From Actinomycetota bacterium (GTDB taxonomy: Bacteria; Actinomycetota; Acidimicrobiia; Acidimicrobiales; Microtrichaceae): a DNA stretch of 64,000 nt. The notes under the pieces are model-generated. The model was not told where the DNA came from, made no database searches, and was given only the letters and a program-made list of their open reading frames with translations. The stretch lies in NCBI GenBank assembly GCA_016870275.1, contig VGBZ01000006.1:1-64000 (forward strand). The letters are read 5' to 3'. This document shows, piece by piece, positions 8,282 through 15,940 of the stretch (positions are counted from its first letter, which is position 1; each line of letters begins with the position of its first letter). The position numbers were made by a program, and so were the translations under genes.

Positions 8282-9085
8282 TCAGTTGGCGAGCGATCCG
8301 CCGTAGATCTGCCAGGCCAGCAGGGACTTCGCCACCAGGCTCAGCACCAGGTAGATGCGCTCGCCGTGGAGGTAGTCGGCCCACTTGCCGACACGCCGAT
8401 ACTGCAGCCACTGGTTCAGGCCGAAGCTGAAGAACAGGATCTGCTCGGTCACCACGATCCCGTAGACGAACCCGGGCACCGTCTCGGCGCCGATCACGTT
8501 GATCCAGATGGCGATCCACGGTGCCATCCCGGCGATGGTGCCGAACCAGAACGCCTGCATGCTCGTGGAGGTGCGCCCCGGCGGGTTGGTGCGTTCCTGG
8601 ATCCAACCGAACAGGATCATGGCAACGTTGGCGCCGACGATCGTGACGACGGCGGTGATGTCCGTGACCCCCGAGTACGCAGCGATCAGGACGATCATCA
8701 GCGATGCGCTGAACGAATACTCGACCCAGCGGAACCGGTTGATCCCCCGGCCGAGGTCGGTCTCGTAGGTGGACCGGCCCACGGTGGCGGTCAGCAGATG
8801 GTCGACTGCGGCGAGCCCCAGGAACACCGCCACGGCGATGCCGATCGGCAGGTCGAACAGCGGCTGCGGTTCGCTCAGGCGGCTGCCCGGGGGGCCCGTC
8901 GGGAACGTCGAGGTGATGGTGATGGCGAAGCTGCCGCTGAGCACCAGGATCAGCACCGCCTGAATGGCGTGCAGTCCGGTCAGGCCGACGTTCCAGCGCC
9001 ACAGTCCGCTCAATCGTTCCGGCGAGGTGTCGACCGGCGGGACCGGCGTGGAGGTCGGGCGCACTGAGGCAGGGGAGTCGCTCAC
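8282..9085 (-). CDS. Heliorhodopsin (retinal-binding seven-helix photoreceptor family)
   Basis: A 267-residue seven-helix membrane protein (helices near 32-54, 80-101, 117-137, 140-161, 177-199, 205-228, 242-262). It carries the heliorhodopsin signatures: [18 protein letters not shown] in helix 3 with counterion Glu122, [17 protein letters not shown], and [16 protein letters not shown] in helix 7 with the retinal Schiff-base lysine at K253. Histidines 39 and 96 match the inner-pocket histidines of actinobacterial heliorhodopsin 48C12, and GPPGS lies in the long A-B loop. Helix 3 lacks the DTD-, NDQ- or NTQ-type motifs of type-1 pumps, so this is not a proton or ion pump of that kind. The first ~27 residues are an extra, Pro/Ser-rich extension. 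The GTG start follows a reverse TAGGTT by six bases. Function in the family remains unsettled (light sensing or membrane-enzyme regulation proposed). Confidence 0.95.
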   Translation of the reverse strand: MSDSPASVRPTSTPVPPVDTSPERLSGLWRWNVGLTGLHAIQAVLILVLSGSFAITITSTFPTGPPGSRLSEPQPLFDLPIGIAVAVFLGLAAVDHLLTATVGRSTYETDLGRGINRFRWVEYSFSASLMIVLIAAYSGVTDITAVVTIVGANVAMILFGWIQERTNPPGRTSTSMQAFWFGTIAGMAPWIAIWINVIGAETVPGFVYGIVVTEQILFFSFGLNQWLQYRRVGKWADYLHGERIYLVLSLVAKSLLAWQIYGGSLAN

Positions 9086-9148
9086 GGAGTCAACCTAGAG
9101 CGCAGGTGCTGCGGTGGCGGCGACCTGCTCCACGTAGGGTTCCCGTTG
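9086..9148. promoter_or_regulatory. Divergent heliorhodopsin / SURF1-TetR promoter region with inverted-repeat operator
   Basis: Two opposed -10 elements face away from each other: reverse TAGGTT at 9092-9097, six bases from the heliorhodopsin GTG, and forward TAGGGT at 9135-9140, eight bases from the SURF1 GTG. Both -35 regions fall on the same stretch near 9112-9120. A perfect inverted repeat, GCAGGT (9102-9107) and ACCTGC (9123-9128), is centred at 9115, midway between the two -10s, with half-site centres 21 bp apart (two helical turns). I infer an operator, most simply for the TetR protein encoded directly after SURF1. Confidence 0.55.
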
Positions 9149-10003
9149 GTGTACGACTTCGCCCGACGGCCGGCCTGGATCGTGAGTCACGTGCTCGTGG
9201 TGGTGGGTGTGGCCGTGCTCGTGGTGCTCGGATTCTGGCAACGGGCCCGCTTCGTGGAGGAGAGCACGACCGCCGAGCAGATCGAGGCTCGCTCCACGAC
9301 CCAGCCCGTGCCCATCGACGAGGTCGTCCCGCCCACACTCGAGGTGGCGTCCGTGCCCGAAGAGGCCGAGTTCGCCCGGGTGAGCGTCTCGGGCACGTGG
9401 GATCCGGCTGCGGAGGTCTACGTCCGCAACCGGTCCTACAACGGCGCCCCGGGCTCCTGGGTCCTCACGCCGCTCGTCCAGCCCGACGGCACCGCCGTTG
9501 CGGTGGTCCGCGGCTGGATTCCCACCGTCGATCCCGATCCGCCCGGCCCACCGTTCCCCGGTGCGGAGCCACCCGCCGGCCCCGTGGAGATCGCCGGTGT
9601 GGTCCAACTCAGCCAGACCGTGGGGGGTCTCGGTGCCGCCGACCCCTCCGGAGGTCGCCTCGAGGTGTTGAACCGGGTCGACCTGCAGCGGCTCGCCGAG
9701 CAGCTTCCCTATCCGCTCGCCCCGGCGTGGGTGCTGCTCGATGCACAGTCACCGGCGCAGACCACGGCCATCCCGGCCCGGGTGAGCGTCGAGACTCCGT
9801 CGGCCAGCCAGAACTTCTCCTACATGATCCAGTGGTGGCTGTTCGCCGCCATCGCCGCCGGCGGCTACGTGCTCGTCCTCCGACGCCAGGCTCGCTCGCA
9901 GGCGGCCGGGGGAGCCACGCCGGTCGACGACGACACTGCTCCGCCGTCGCCTGACTCGCCGAGGGACTCGCCGTCGAGTGCGATCGGTTCGGGGCGTGGC
10001 TGA
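9149..10003 (+). CDS. SURF1 family cytochrome oxidase assembly protein
   Basis: SURF1 proteins assist heme insertion into cytochrome c oxidase. The 284-residue product shows the expected plan: an N-terminal membrane helix (about residues 12-30) ending in GFWQRARF, a large extracytoplasmic domain with VSGTWDP, VYVRNRSYNGAPGSWVLTPL and VVRGWIP, and a C-terminal helix starting FSYMIQWWLFAAIAAGGYVLVL. The extracytoplasmic loop and C-tail are proline-rich. GTG 9149 is used; TTG 9146 is in frame and cannot be excluded. It is divergent from the heliorhodopsin and overlaps the next TetR gene by eight bases, so the two are almost certainly cotranscribed. No oxidase subunit genes are in the window. Confidence 0.9.
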   Translation: MYDFARRPAWIVSHVLVVVGVAVLVVLGFWQRARFVEESTTAEQIEARSTTQPVPIDEVVPPTLEVASVPEEAEFARVSVSGTWDPAAEVYVRNRSYNGAPGSWVLTPLVQPDGTAVAVVRGWIPTVDPDPPGPPFPGAEPPAGPVEIAGVVQLSQTVGGLGAADPSGGRLEVLNRVDLQRLAEQLPYPLAPAWVLLDAQSPAQTTAIPARVSVETPSASQNFSYMIQWWLFAAIAAGGYVLVLRRQARSQAAGGATPVDDDTAPPSPDSPRDSPSSAIGSGRG

Positions 10004-10589
10004 GCAGAAGTCGTCGCGGGAGCGGGTCCTCGCCGCTGCGGTCCGCTGCGCCGAGCGCTCCGGGGTGAAGCGATTCTCGATGGAGGACGTCGCTGCCGTC
10101 GCCGGAGTGTCGCGCACGACGATCTACCGGCAGTTCCCCGGCGGGCGTGATCAGCTCGTCGAGGAGGCAGCGACCTGGGAGGTCGCTCGATTCTGGCGAC
10201 GCGTCGGGCGGGCGGTGACCCGTGAGGCGACGCTGGAGGACCGGCTCGTGACCGGGATCATGGTCGGCGCCGACATGATCGCCCGGAGCCGCATCATCGC
10301 CACGATCGACGACAGAGAGGTCGAGGAACTCGCCGCTGTGCTCCGACCGTCCGATCGGCTCGTCCACGGGGTGATCCGCAGTGAGCTCCGGCGCCTGCTC
10401 GAGGTGGAATCGGACGCCGGTGGGTTGCGAGCCGAGGTGGATCTGGACCGGGCGGCGGACTACCTCACCCGGATGACTCTGTCGGTGCTCGCCAGCCCCG
10501 CCGGGACCGACCTCGCCGACCGCGAGGCGACCGCCCATCTCGTCCGCACCCAGTTCCTCGGTGGCATCGTCCCGGCCGCACCGGGTTGA
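9996..10589 (+). CDS. TetR family transcriptional regulator (linked to SURF1)
   Basis: A 197-residue regulator. The N-terminal helix-turn-helix is clear: RVLAAAVRCAERSGVKRFSMEDVAAVAGVSRTTIYRQFPGGRDQLVEEA (about residues 8-56, read in pieces), followed by an all-helical ligand-binding and dimerisation domain. GTG 9996 lies within the last eight bases of SURF1, which indicates translational coupling; GTG 9978 is an alternative. Its likely target is the inverted repeat between heliorhodopsin and SURF1, which would give autoregulation plus control of the photoreceptor. The inducer is unknown. The last nine codons form the left arm of a strong hairpin that spans the stop codon. Confidence 0.9.
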   Translation: MAEQKSSRERVLAAAVRCAERSGVKRFSMEDVAAVAGVSRTTIYRQFPGGRDQLVEEAATWEVARFWRRVGRAVTREATLEDRLVTGIMVGADMIARSRIIATIDDREVEELAAVLRPSDRLVHGVIRSELRRLLEVESDAGGLRAEVDLDRAADYLTRMTLSVLASPAGTDLADREATAHLVRTQFLGGIVPAAPG

Positions 10590-10608
10590 GCGGCCGGGAC
10601 GATGCCGC
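10561..10608 (+). terminator. Long perfect hairpin spanning the TetR stop codon
   Basis: Bases 10563-10579 (starting GGCATCGTCC) and 10590-10606 pair perfectly over 17 bp, with one wobble and one more GC pair extending outward to 10561/10608. The 10-base loop holds the TGA stop (10587-10589). The left arm is therefore coding sequence. There is no T tract, but the stem strength makes it a credible terminator or 3'-end protector for the SURF1-TetR transcript. Confidence 0.65.
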
Positions 10609-10705
10609 CGCACACGTTCCCGGTGCACTCACACCCGCCCGTGGGGACTGGTTGCACCGGAAACGGCCGCAGGCGACGGTGGCCGATGTCACACCGAGTA
10701 GGTGG

Positions 10706-10735
10706 TTGCCAGTGAGACACTTTCGGTCTTATTGT
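10706..10735 (+). promoter_or_regulatory. Promoter and likely operator of the second TetR gene
   Basis: TTGCCA (10706-10711) and TATTGT (10730-10735) are 18 bases apart, and the -10 ends seven bases before the GTG at 10743, which suggests a leaderless mRNA. An imperfect inverted repeat, CAGTGAGAC (10710-10718) and GTCTTATTG (10726-10734), matches at 7 of 9 positions and covers the spacer and -10. It is a good candidate autoregulatory TetR operator. Confidence 0.55.
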
Positions 10736-10742
10736 TCCACCC

Positions 10743-11462
10743 GTGAGTGCAGTGGCCGTCCTCAGTCTCACGCCCGCTGACCGGGCGCTCGACGCCCTCG
10801 TGGACTGCGCCATGCGCTGGGGTCTTGCCAAGACGACCGTCGATGACATCGCCCGGGCCGCCGGGATGTCCCGTGCCACGCTCTACCGCCTCTTCCCCGG
10901 GGGGAAGTCCGCCATGGTCCAAGCGGGCACCCACCGCATGGTCACCCAACTCGCCGAGACGGTCTCCGATGACCTCGGCGGCGCCTCCGACCTCGCCGAT
11001 GCGCTGAGCCGGGCGATCGTCACCGCCCGGCGGGTCCTCTCCGACGACGACGCGCTGCAGTTCCTGCTCGAACACGACCCGGCGGCGATCAAGGCCCAGC
11101 TCGCACTCGGCGGCTACGACCAGGTGCTCGATGCAGCTGCCGGCGCCATCGGCCCGGCGCTGGCGCCGTTCGCCGGCTCGCCCGAGAGGGGCGCCACCGC
11201 TGCGGTGTGGGCCGCACGCCTGCTGGTGTCGTACCTCACCGATCCGGCCGACGAGGACCTCGCCGATCCAGCGGTGGCCACGGCGCTCGTCGAGGACTTC
11301 TTCATCCCGGGGTTCGCACGGTCCGGCGAGACATCCGCGACGGCGAACCGCACCTCGGGCCCGGCACCGACCACCGATCCCGAAATCGATCCGAACAGCC
11401 ATTCGACCACCGACCCAGATACCCAACCGACCGGCACCCGGTCACAGGAGGACCTGACATGA
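10743..11462 (+). CDS. TetR family regulator coupled to a diiron oxidase gene
   Basis: A 239-residue TetR protein. The helix-turn-helix region reads ALVDCAMRWGLAKTTVDDIA then AAGMSRATLYRLFPGGKSAM, roughly residues 15-60. The C-terminal ligand domain is followed by a disordered Thr/Pro/Asp-rich tail (about residues 200-239) that TetR proteins normally lack. GTG 10743 is supported by the -10 seven bases upstream. The gene overlaps the ferritin-like gene by ATGA, so regulator and enzyme form an operon and the operator candidate upstream would autoregulate both. It is related in layout, but not closely in sequence, to the TetR gene just upstream. Confidence 0.9.
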   Translation: MSAVAVLSLTPADRALDALVDCAMRWGLAKTTVDDIARAAGMSRATLYRLFPGGKSAMVQAGTHRMVTQLAETVSDDLGGASDLADALSRAIVTARRVLSDDDALQFLLEHDPAAIKAQLALGGYDQVLDAAAGAIGPALAPFAGSPERGATAAVWAARLLVSYLTDPADEDLADPAVATALVEDFFIPGFARSGETSATANRTSGPAPTTDPEIDPNSHSTTDPDTQPTGTRSQEDLT

Positions 11463-12589
11463 GCATCAACGACGACCTGATCGGCCGCTCTGACGTCAAC
11501 GACCTCGAGGCGATCCTCGCCGTGTCGAACACCGAGCGTGACGAGGTCATCTCCTGTGTGTCCCAGAACGCCGAGGCGATCTTCACCTGGGACTACACCA
11601 AGGGCGCCCGACCCTCACTCGACAAGCTCTACGAGAAGGCCAAGGTCTCCATGTGGAACGGTGAGACCGATCTGCCGTGGGACACGCCAGTGGACCAGGA
11701 GAAGCTGATCGCCGAACAGGCGATGGCCAACTCGGCTGCGGGTATCGGACTCGCCGATTTCGACATCTCCGGCACCTCGTTCGAGAAGTGGACCGAGAAG
11801 CAGTGGGTGGCGTTTGCGGTCGAGTCGGAGAACTGGACCCTGAGCCAGTTCATGCACGGAGAACAGGGCGCCCTGATCTGCACCGCCAAGATCGTCGAGA
11901 CGGTGCCGTGGATCGACGCCAAGTACTACGCCTCGACCCAGGTGATGGACGAGGCTCGTCACGTCGAGGTGTTCGCCAAGTACCTCGACACCAAGCTCTC
12001 GGGCTACTACCCGGTCAACGCTCATCTCAAGATGCTGCTCGACGACATCGTGTCCGACAGCCATTGGGACATGACGTACCTCGGCATGCAGATCATGGTC
12101 GAGGGGCTCGCCCTGGCGGCGTTCGGCTTCATGCACCAGATGAGCATCGAACCGCTCCTCAAGCAGCTGCTGCGCTACGTGATGAGCGACGAGGCCCGCC
12201 ACGTGGCCTTCGGCGTGTTGTCGCTCAGGGAGTATTACGAGCAACTCTCCGACGCCGAGATGTTCGAGCGCCAGCAGTTCGCCTACGAGGCCGCCGTGCG
12301 CATGCGGGACCGCTTCCTGCAGCAGGAGGTCTGGGAGCGGATGGACGTCCCCGTCAAGGAGGCCATCGAGCTGGTCATGCGCACGCCGACCCGGCAGCTG
12401 TTCCAGATGATGCTCTTCTCCAAGATCGTCCCGAACTGCAAGAAGCTCGGTCTGCTGGATCGCAACGACCAGTGGCTGCGTAGGCGGTTCGAGGAGATCG
12501 GTGTGATCCAGTTCGAGGACTGGGTCGACACGAGCGACGAGTACGAGCGCTTCGCCCTGGGCGAGGAACTCGAGCCCACTGCCGGCTGA
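11459..12589 (+). CDS. Ferritin-like diiron oxidase/oxygenase (R2-like fold)
   Basis: A 376-residue helical protein with a complete set of diiron ligands of the ribonucleotide-reductase-R2/ferritin-like type: E135 in HGEQGA, E165 and H168 in DEARH, E215 in MVEGLA, and E245 and H248 in a second DEARH. Such proteins activate O2 at a carboxylate-bridged di-iron centre. Which substrate is oxidised is not readable; relatives include AurF-type N-oxygenases and acyl desaturase-like enzymes. GGAGG at 11447-11451 lies seven bases before ATG 11459, and the start overlaps the TetR stop (ATGA). Coupling to its own regulator suggests an inducible stress or catabolic function. Confidence 0.8.
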   Translation: MSINDDLIGRSDVNDLEAILAVSNTERDEVISCVSQNAEAIFTWDYTKGARPSLDKLYEKAKVSMWNGETDLPWDTPVDQEKLIAEQAMANSAAGIGLADFDISGTSFEKWTEKQWVAFAVESENWTLSQFMHGEQGALICTAKIVETVPWIDAKYYASTQVMDEARHVEVFAKYLDTKLSGYYPVNAHLKMLLDDIVSDSHWDMTYLGMQIMVEGLALAAFGFMHQMSIEPLLKQLLRYVMSDEARHVAFGVLSLREYYEQLSDAEMFERQQFAYEAAVRMRDRFLQQEVWERMDVPVKEAIELVMRTPTRQLFQMMLFSKIVPNCKKLGLLDRNDQWLRRRFEEIGVIQFEDWVDTSDEYERFALGEELEPTAG

Positions 12590-12631
12590 ACCGGTTCGTC
12601 GCCGGTTGAGCCGGTTCTCCCATCCGTGGCA

Positions 12632-12637
12632 TAGCCT
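12632..12637 (+). promoter_or_regulatory. -10 element of the winged-helix gene, leaderless type
   Basis: TAGCCT ends seven bases before the GTG at 12645 and fixes the choice of that start over an in-frame TTG 39 bases upstream. Confidence 0.55.
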
Positions 12638-12644
12638 CACGGCC

Positions 12645-13274
12645 GTGTCCGACGGCGCCCCCACCCTGTTGGTGCTCCACGCGCTGCGGCTCCGTAGCCT
12701 CGCCTCGGCCGTCGACGTCGCAGACCGTTACCGGCTCTCGGCGGAAGCCGTGGGCGAGCGACTCGCCGAACTCGACGTCGACGGTCTCGTCGCCCACCGG
12801 GACGGCCGGGTCAGCGGTTGGCGGCTCACCGCAGAGGGCCGAACGCTGGGTGAGGCCATGCTCGCTGAGGAACTCGACCTCGCCGACGCCCGGGAGTCGG
12901 TCACCGTCCTCTACGAGAGGTTCCTGGCTCTGAACGCTCCATTTCTCGGTGTGTGCACCGACTGGCAGGTCGTCGAGAGCCCCGGTGGGCCGATCGTCAA
13001 CGACCACAGCGATCCTGTGCGGGACGCCGAGGTGCTCGACCGCCTCACTGGGATCCACGAGATCGCCCTGCCGGTCACGGAGTCGTTGGCAGCTACGCTC
13101 GGGCGCTTCGACGGCTACACGATCCGACTCGAGCAGGCCCAGCGGCGAATCACCGCTGGGGAGCACGAGTGGATCACCGCCGTCGGAGTCGACTCCTACC
13201 ACACGGTGTGGTTCGAGTTGCACGAGGATCTCCTCGCCACTCTCGGCCGGGAGCGGAGCACGGAGCGAACGTGA
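12645..13274 (+). CDS. Winged-helix domain protein of unknown function
   Basis: A 209-residue protein. Residues about 6-75 look like a winged helix: helical LLVLHALRLRSLASAVDVAD, recognition-helix-like LSAEAVGERLAELDVDGLV, then a wing GRVSGWRLTAEGRTLGE. The C-terminal two thirds contain FLGVCTDWQVV and a helical region with repeated acidic residues, ending HTVWFELHEDLLATLG; I do not recognise that part. MarR-like regulation is possible but unproven. The start codon follows a TAGCCT by seven bases. The gene overlaps dapA by GTGA, so it is in the same transcription unit as a lysine/cell-wall gene; that link may be structural rather than functional. Confidence 0.65.
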   Translation: MSDGAPTLLVLHALRLRSLASAVDVADRYRLSAEAVGERLAELDVDGLVAHRDGRVSGWRLTAEGRTLGEAMLAEELDLADARESVTVLYERFLALNAPFLGVCTDWQVVESPGGPIVNDHSDPVRDAEVLDRLTGIHEIALPVTESLAATLGRFDGYTIRLEQAQRRITAGEHEWITAVGVDSYHTVWFELHEDLLATLGRERSTERT

Positions 13275-14167
13275 ACAGAGCACAGAACGGGCCCCGCTTC
13301 GGCCGGGTGGTGACGGCGATGGTCACGCCGTTCGACGAACGCGGTGACCTCGACCTCGACGCCGCTGCTGAGTTGGCGGACTGGTTGGTCACCACCGGGA
13401 CCGACGGGTTGGTGCTCGCCGGAACGACGGGCGAGGGTCCGACGCTCAGCGACGCAGAGGCCCTGGCGCTGTTCCGCCGGGTCCGTGCTGCCGTCGACGT
13501 CCCGATCCTGGCCGGGACCGGCTCCAACTCCACCGCACACGCCGTGGAGTTGACCAAGCAGGCCGCAGCTGCAGGTGTCGACGGGATCCTCTCGGTGACG
13601 CCGTACTACAACCGTCCGTCCCAGGCCGGCATCGAGGCCCACTTCAGGGCCGTGGCCGCAGCGAGCGGTCTTCCGGTGGTCATCTACGACATCCCGGTGC
13701 GCACCGGTCGCAAGGTGGCCACCGAGACGATCGTGCGACTCGCTCGTGAGGTGGACAACATCGTCGCGCTCAAGGACGCAGCGGGCGACGTGACCGAAAC
13801 GGCTCGGGTCGTCGCCGGGGCACCCTCCGATTTCGAGGTCTACAGCGGCGACGACGCCATGACGCTGCCGCTCGTGGCCGTGGGCGCCGTCGGAGTCATC
13901 TCGGTGGCATCGCACTGGGTGGCGCGTCAGTTCGGCGAACTCTTCGACGCCGCCGAACGCGGAGACCTCGGCACGGCGCGGAAGGTCAACGAGCGGCTGA
14001 TCCCCTCCTATGACTTCGAGTCCGGCGACGCTGCACCCAATCCCGTGCCAACCAAGGTCCTCCTTGAGGTGCTCGGACTTCACGTCGGCTCCTGTCGCCC
14101 ACCCATGGGCCCGCCGCCGGCCGGACTCGAGAGCCGGGCCCGCGCCGTTCTCGACGGGCTCGGCTGA
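13271..14167 (+). CDS. dapA: 4-hydroxy-tetrahydrodipicolinate synthase
   Basis: DapA condenses pyruvate with aspartate semialdehyde in the diaminopimelate pathway. The 298-residue TIM barrel has the expected residues: GTTGEGPTLS near the N terminus with the catalytic Thr, SVTPYYNRPSQ with the catalytic Tyr, and NIVALKDAAGD with the Schiff-base lysine. GVISVASHW and PVPTKVLLEVLG follow in the C-terminal part. GTG 13271 overlaps the upstream stop as GTGA. RNase J starts two bases after its stop, an arrangement shared with many actinobacteria. dapB lies 8 kb upstream. Confidence 0.96.
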   Translation: MNRAQNGPRFGRVVTAMVTPFDERGDLDLDAAAELADWLVTTGTDGLVLAGTTGEGPTLSDAEALALFRRVRAAVDVPILAGTGSNSTAHAVELTKQAAAAGVDGILSVTPYYNRPSQAGIEAHFRAVAAASGLPVVIYDIPVRTGRKVATETIVRLAREVDNIVALKDAAGDVTETARVVAGAPSDFEVYSGDDAMTLPLVAVGAVGVISVASHWVARQFGELFDAAERGDLGTARKVNERLIPSYDFESGDAAPNPVPTKVLLEVLGLHVGSCRPPMGPPPAGLESRARAVLDGLG

Positions 14168-14168
14168 C

Positions 14169-15836
14169 GTGGCCGAGCCCGTCCACATCACGTTCCTCGG
14201 TGGCCTCGGCGACATCGGTCGCAACTGTGCCGTGCTCGAGCAGGAGGGGGCGCTGCTCCTGATCGACTGCGGAATCATGTTCCCCGACAACGACATGCTC
14301 GGAGTCGACGTGGTCCTCCCGGACTTCACGTTCCTGCTCGAGCGCGCCGACGACATCGTCGGGTGCGTCGCCACCCACGGGCACGAGGACCACGTCGGTG
14401 GCTTTTCGTACCTGTTGCGAGAAGCGACCTTCCCCGTGTTCGGCTCGGAACTCACGCTCGGGCTCGCCCGGGGCCGCATCGAGGAGGCGGGGCTGCTCAA
14501 GCGCACCGAGCTCACTCCCGTGGCCGACGGCGAGACGTGGACCATCGGCCCGTTCGACGTGGAGTTCATCCCGACGACCCACTCGGTGCCGGAGGCGTTC
14601 GCCACGGCGTACCACACGGCGCAGGGAACGATCCTCCACTCCGGCGACTTCAAGATCGACCTCAGCCCCGTCGACGGTCGGCTGACCGACCTCGCCCACA
14701 TCGGGGCGCTCGCCGACACCGACGGCATCCGTCTCCTGCTCGCCGATTCCACCAACGCCGACCAGCCCGGCCACGCCCGGTCCGAGTCGAGCGTCGGCGA
14801 GGTCCTCTACAACCTGCTCCACCACGAGGAGGGCCGCCGCGTCATCGTGGCGTGCTTCGCCAGCCACATCCACCGGATCCAGCAGCTCGCCGACGCCGCC
14901 GGGGCGTTCGGTCGGGTCGTGGCCCCGCTCGGTCGGTCCATGCGCCGCAACGTCACGATGGCCCGGGAACTCGGCCTCCTCCACATACCGGACTCGGCAC
15001 TCATCTCCTCCGACGACATCACCGACCACGATCCGGGCGACGTCATGGTGATCTGCACCGGATCGCAGGGGGAGCCGATGTCGGCCCTGGCGCAACTCTC
15101 CACGGGCGATAACCGATGGCTGAAGGTGACCGACAGCGACACCGTGATCCTCAGTTCCCATCCGATCCCCGGCAACGAGCACGCCGTGACCCGGGTCATC
15201 GACAACCTGATGCGTTCCGGCGCCGATGTCGTCCACTCGGGCATCTCCGACGTCCACGCCACCGGCCATGCCAAGCGTGAGGAGCTCAAGCTCTACCAGT
15301 CGATCGTCCAGCCCGAGTGGTTCGTGCCGGTCCACGGTGAGTACCACCACATGGTCGCCCACGCCCGGATCGCCGAGAGCATGGGCATGTCCGAGGACCG
15401 GATCATCGTCGCCGAGGACGGCGACCGCCTGGTGCTCGACGACGACGGACTCCGCAAGGTCGGGCGGGTCCCCTCGGAGTACGTCTACGTCCATGGAACC
15501 GTCGGCGACGTCAGCTCCGGGGTGCTGGCGGACCGGCAGGTGCTCTCACAGGAGGGACTCGTGTCGGTGATCGTGTGCGTGGATCTGTCCCGGGGTCGTC
15601 TGGTCGCCGGCCCGGAGATCGCCACTCGGGGGTGGGTGCCACCCGAGGAGTCCGCCGACCTGCTCGCAGACCTCGCCGGGCGCGTTGCCGACACTCTCAC
15701 GCAGGCGCTCGCCGACGGCACGCGGGAGCGTCCGGCGCTCGCCAAGGTCATCCGGCGTGCCGCTGGGGGATTCGTGGCGGATCGGACCCGCCGGCGCCCG
15801 ATGATCGTCCCGGTAGTGCTCGAGACCCGGGCCTGA
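14169..15836 (+). CDS. rnj: Ribonuclease J
   Basis: A 555-residue metallo-beta-lactamase/beta-CASP ribonuclease with endo- and 5' exonuclease roles in RNA processing and decay. The zinc-binding motif THGHEDHVGG is at residues 69-78, further ligands lie in ILHSGDFKID and the C-terminal VPVHGEYHHM, and the beta-CASP part shows ICTGSQGEPMSAL. The start GTG 14169 is one base after the dapA stop, so the two are translationally coupled. It sits in an RNA-decay neighbourhood with pnp at the left edge of the window. Confidence 0.95.
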   Translation: MAEPVHITFLGGLGDIGRNCAVLEQEGALLLIDCGIMFPDNDMLGVDVVLPDFTFLLERADDIVGCVATHGHEDHVGGFSYLLREATFPVFGSELTLGLARGRIEEAGLLKRTELTPVADGETWTIGPFDVEFIPTTHSVPEAFATAYHTAQGTILHSGDFKIDLSPVDGRLTDLAHIGALADTDGIRLLLADSTNADQPGHARSESSVGEVLYNLLHHEEGRRVIVACFASHIHRIQQLADAAGAFGRVVAPLGRSMRRNVTMARELGLLHIPDSALISSDDITDHDPGDVMVICTGSQGEPMSALAQLSTGDNRWLKVTDSDTVILSSHPIPGNEHAVTRVIDNLMRSGADVVHSGISDVHATGHAKREELKLYQSIVQPEWFVPVHGEYHHMVAHARIAESMGMSEDRIIVAEDGDRLVLDDDGLRKVGRVPSEYVYVHGTVGDVSSGVLADRQVLSQEGLVSVIVCVDLSRGRLVAGPEIATRGWVPPEESADLLADLAGRVADTLTQALADGTRERPALAKVIRRAAGGFVADRTRRRPMIVPVVLETRA

Positions 15837-15940
15837 CGGCGGCCGCCGGGCGACGGATGTCACGCCCCGGACGGTCGAAACAGGGATGGACGTCCGCGAT
15901 GCTGACGTTGACAGCGGAGATCCTGTGTTTCTGGAGGTCT

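Noticed and set aside
8282-9085. Type-1 (proton-pumping) rhodopsin
   Set aside because: Helix 3 lacks the DTD/DTE/NDQ-type motif; the WVEYS and VAKSLLAWQ signatures are those of heliorhodopsins.
15908-15913. TTGACA as a -35 box for the MMPL gene
   Set aside because: No TANNNT-like element lies 16-19 bases downstream (the sequence there is CTGGAG), so I do not call a promoter.
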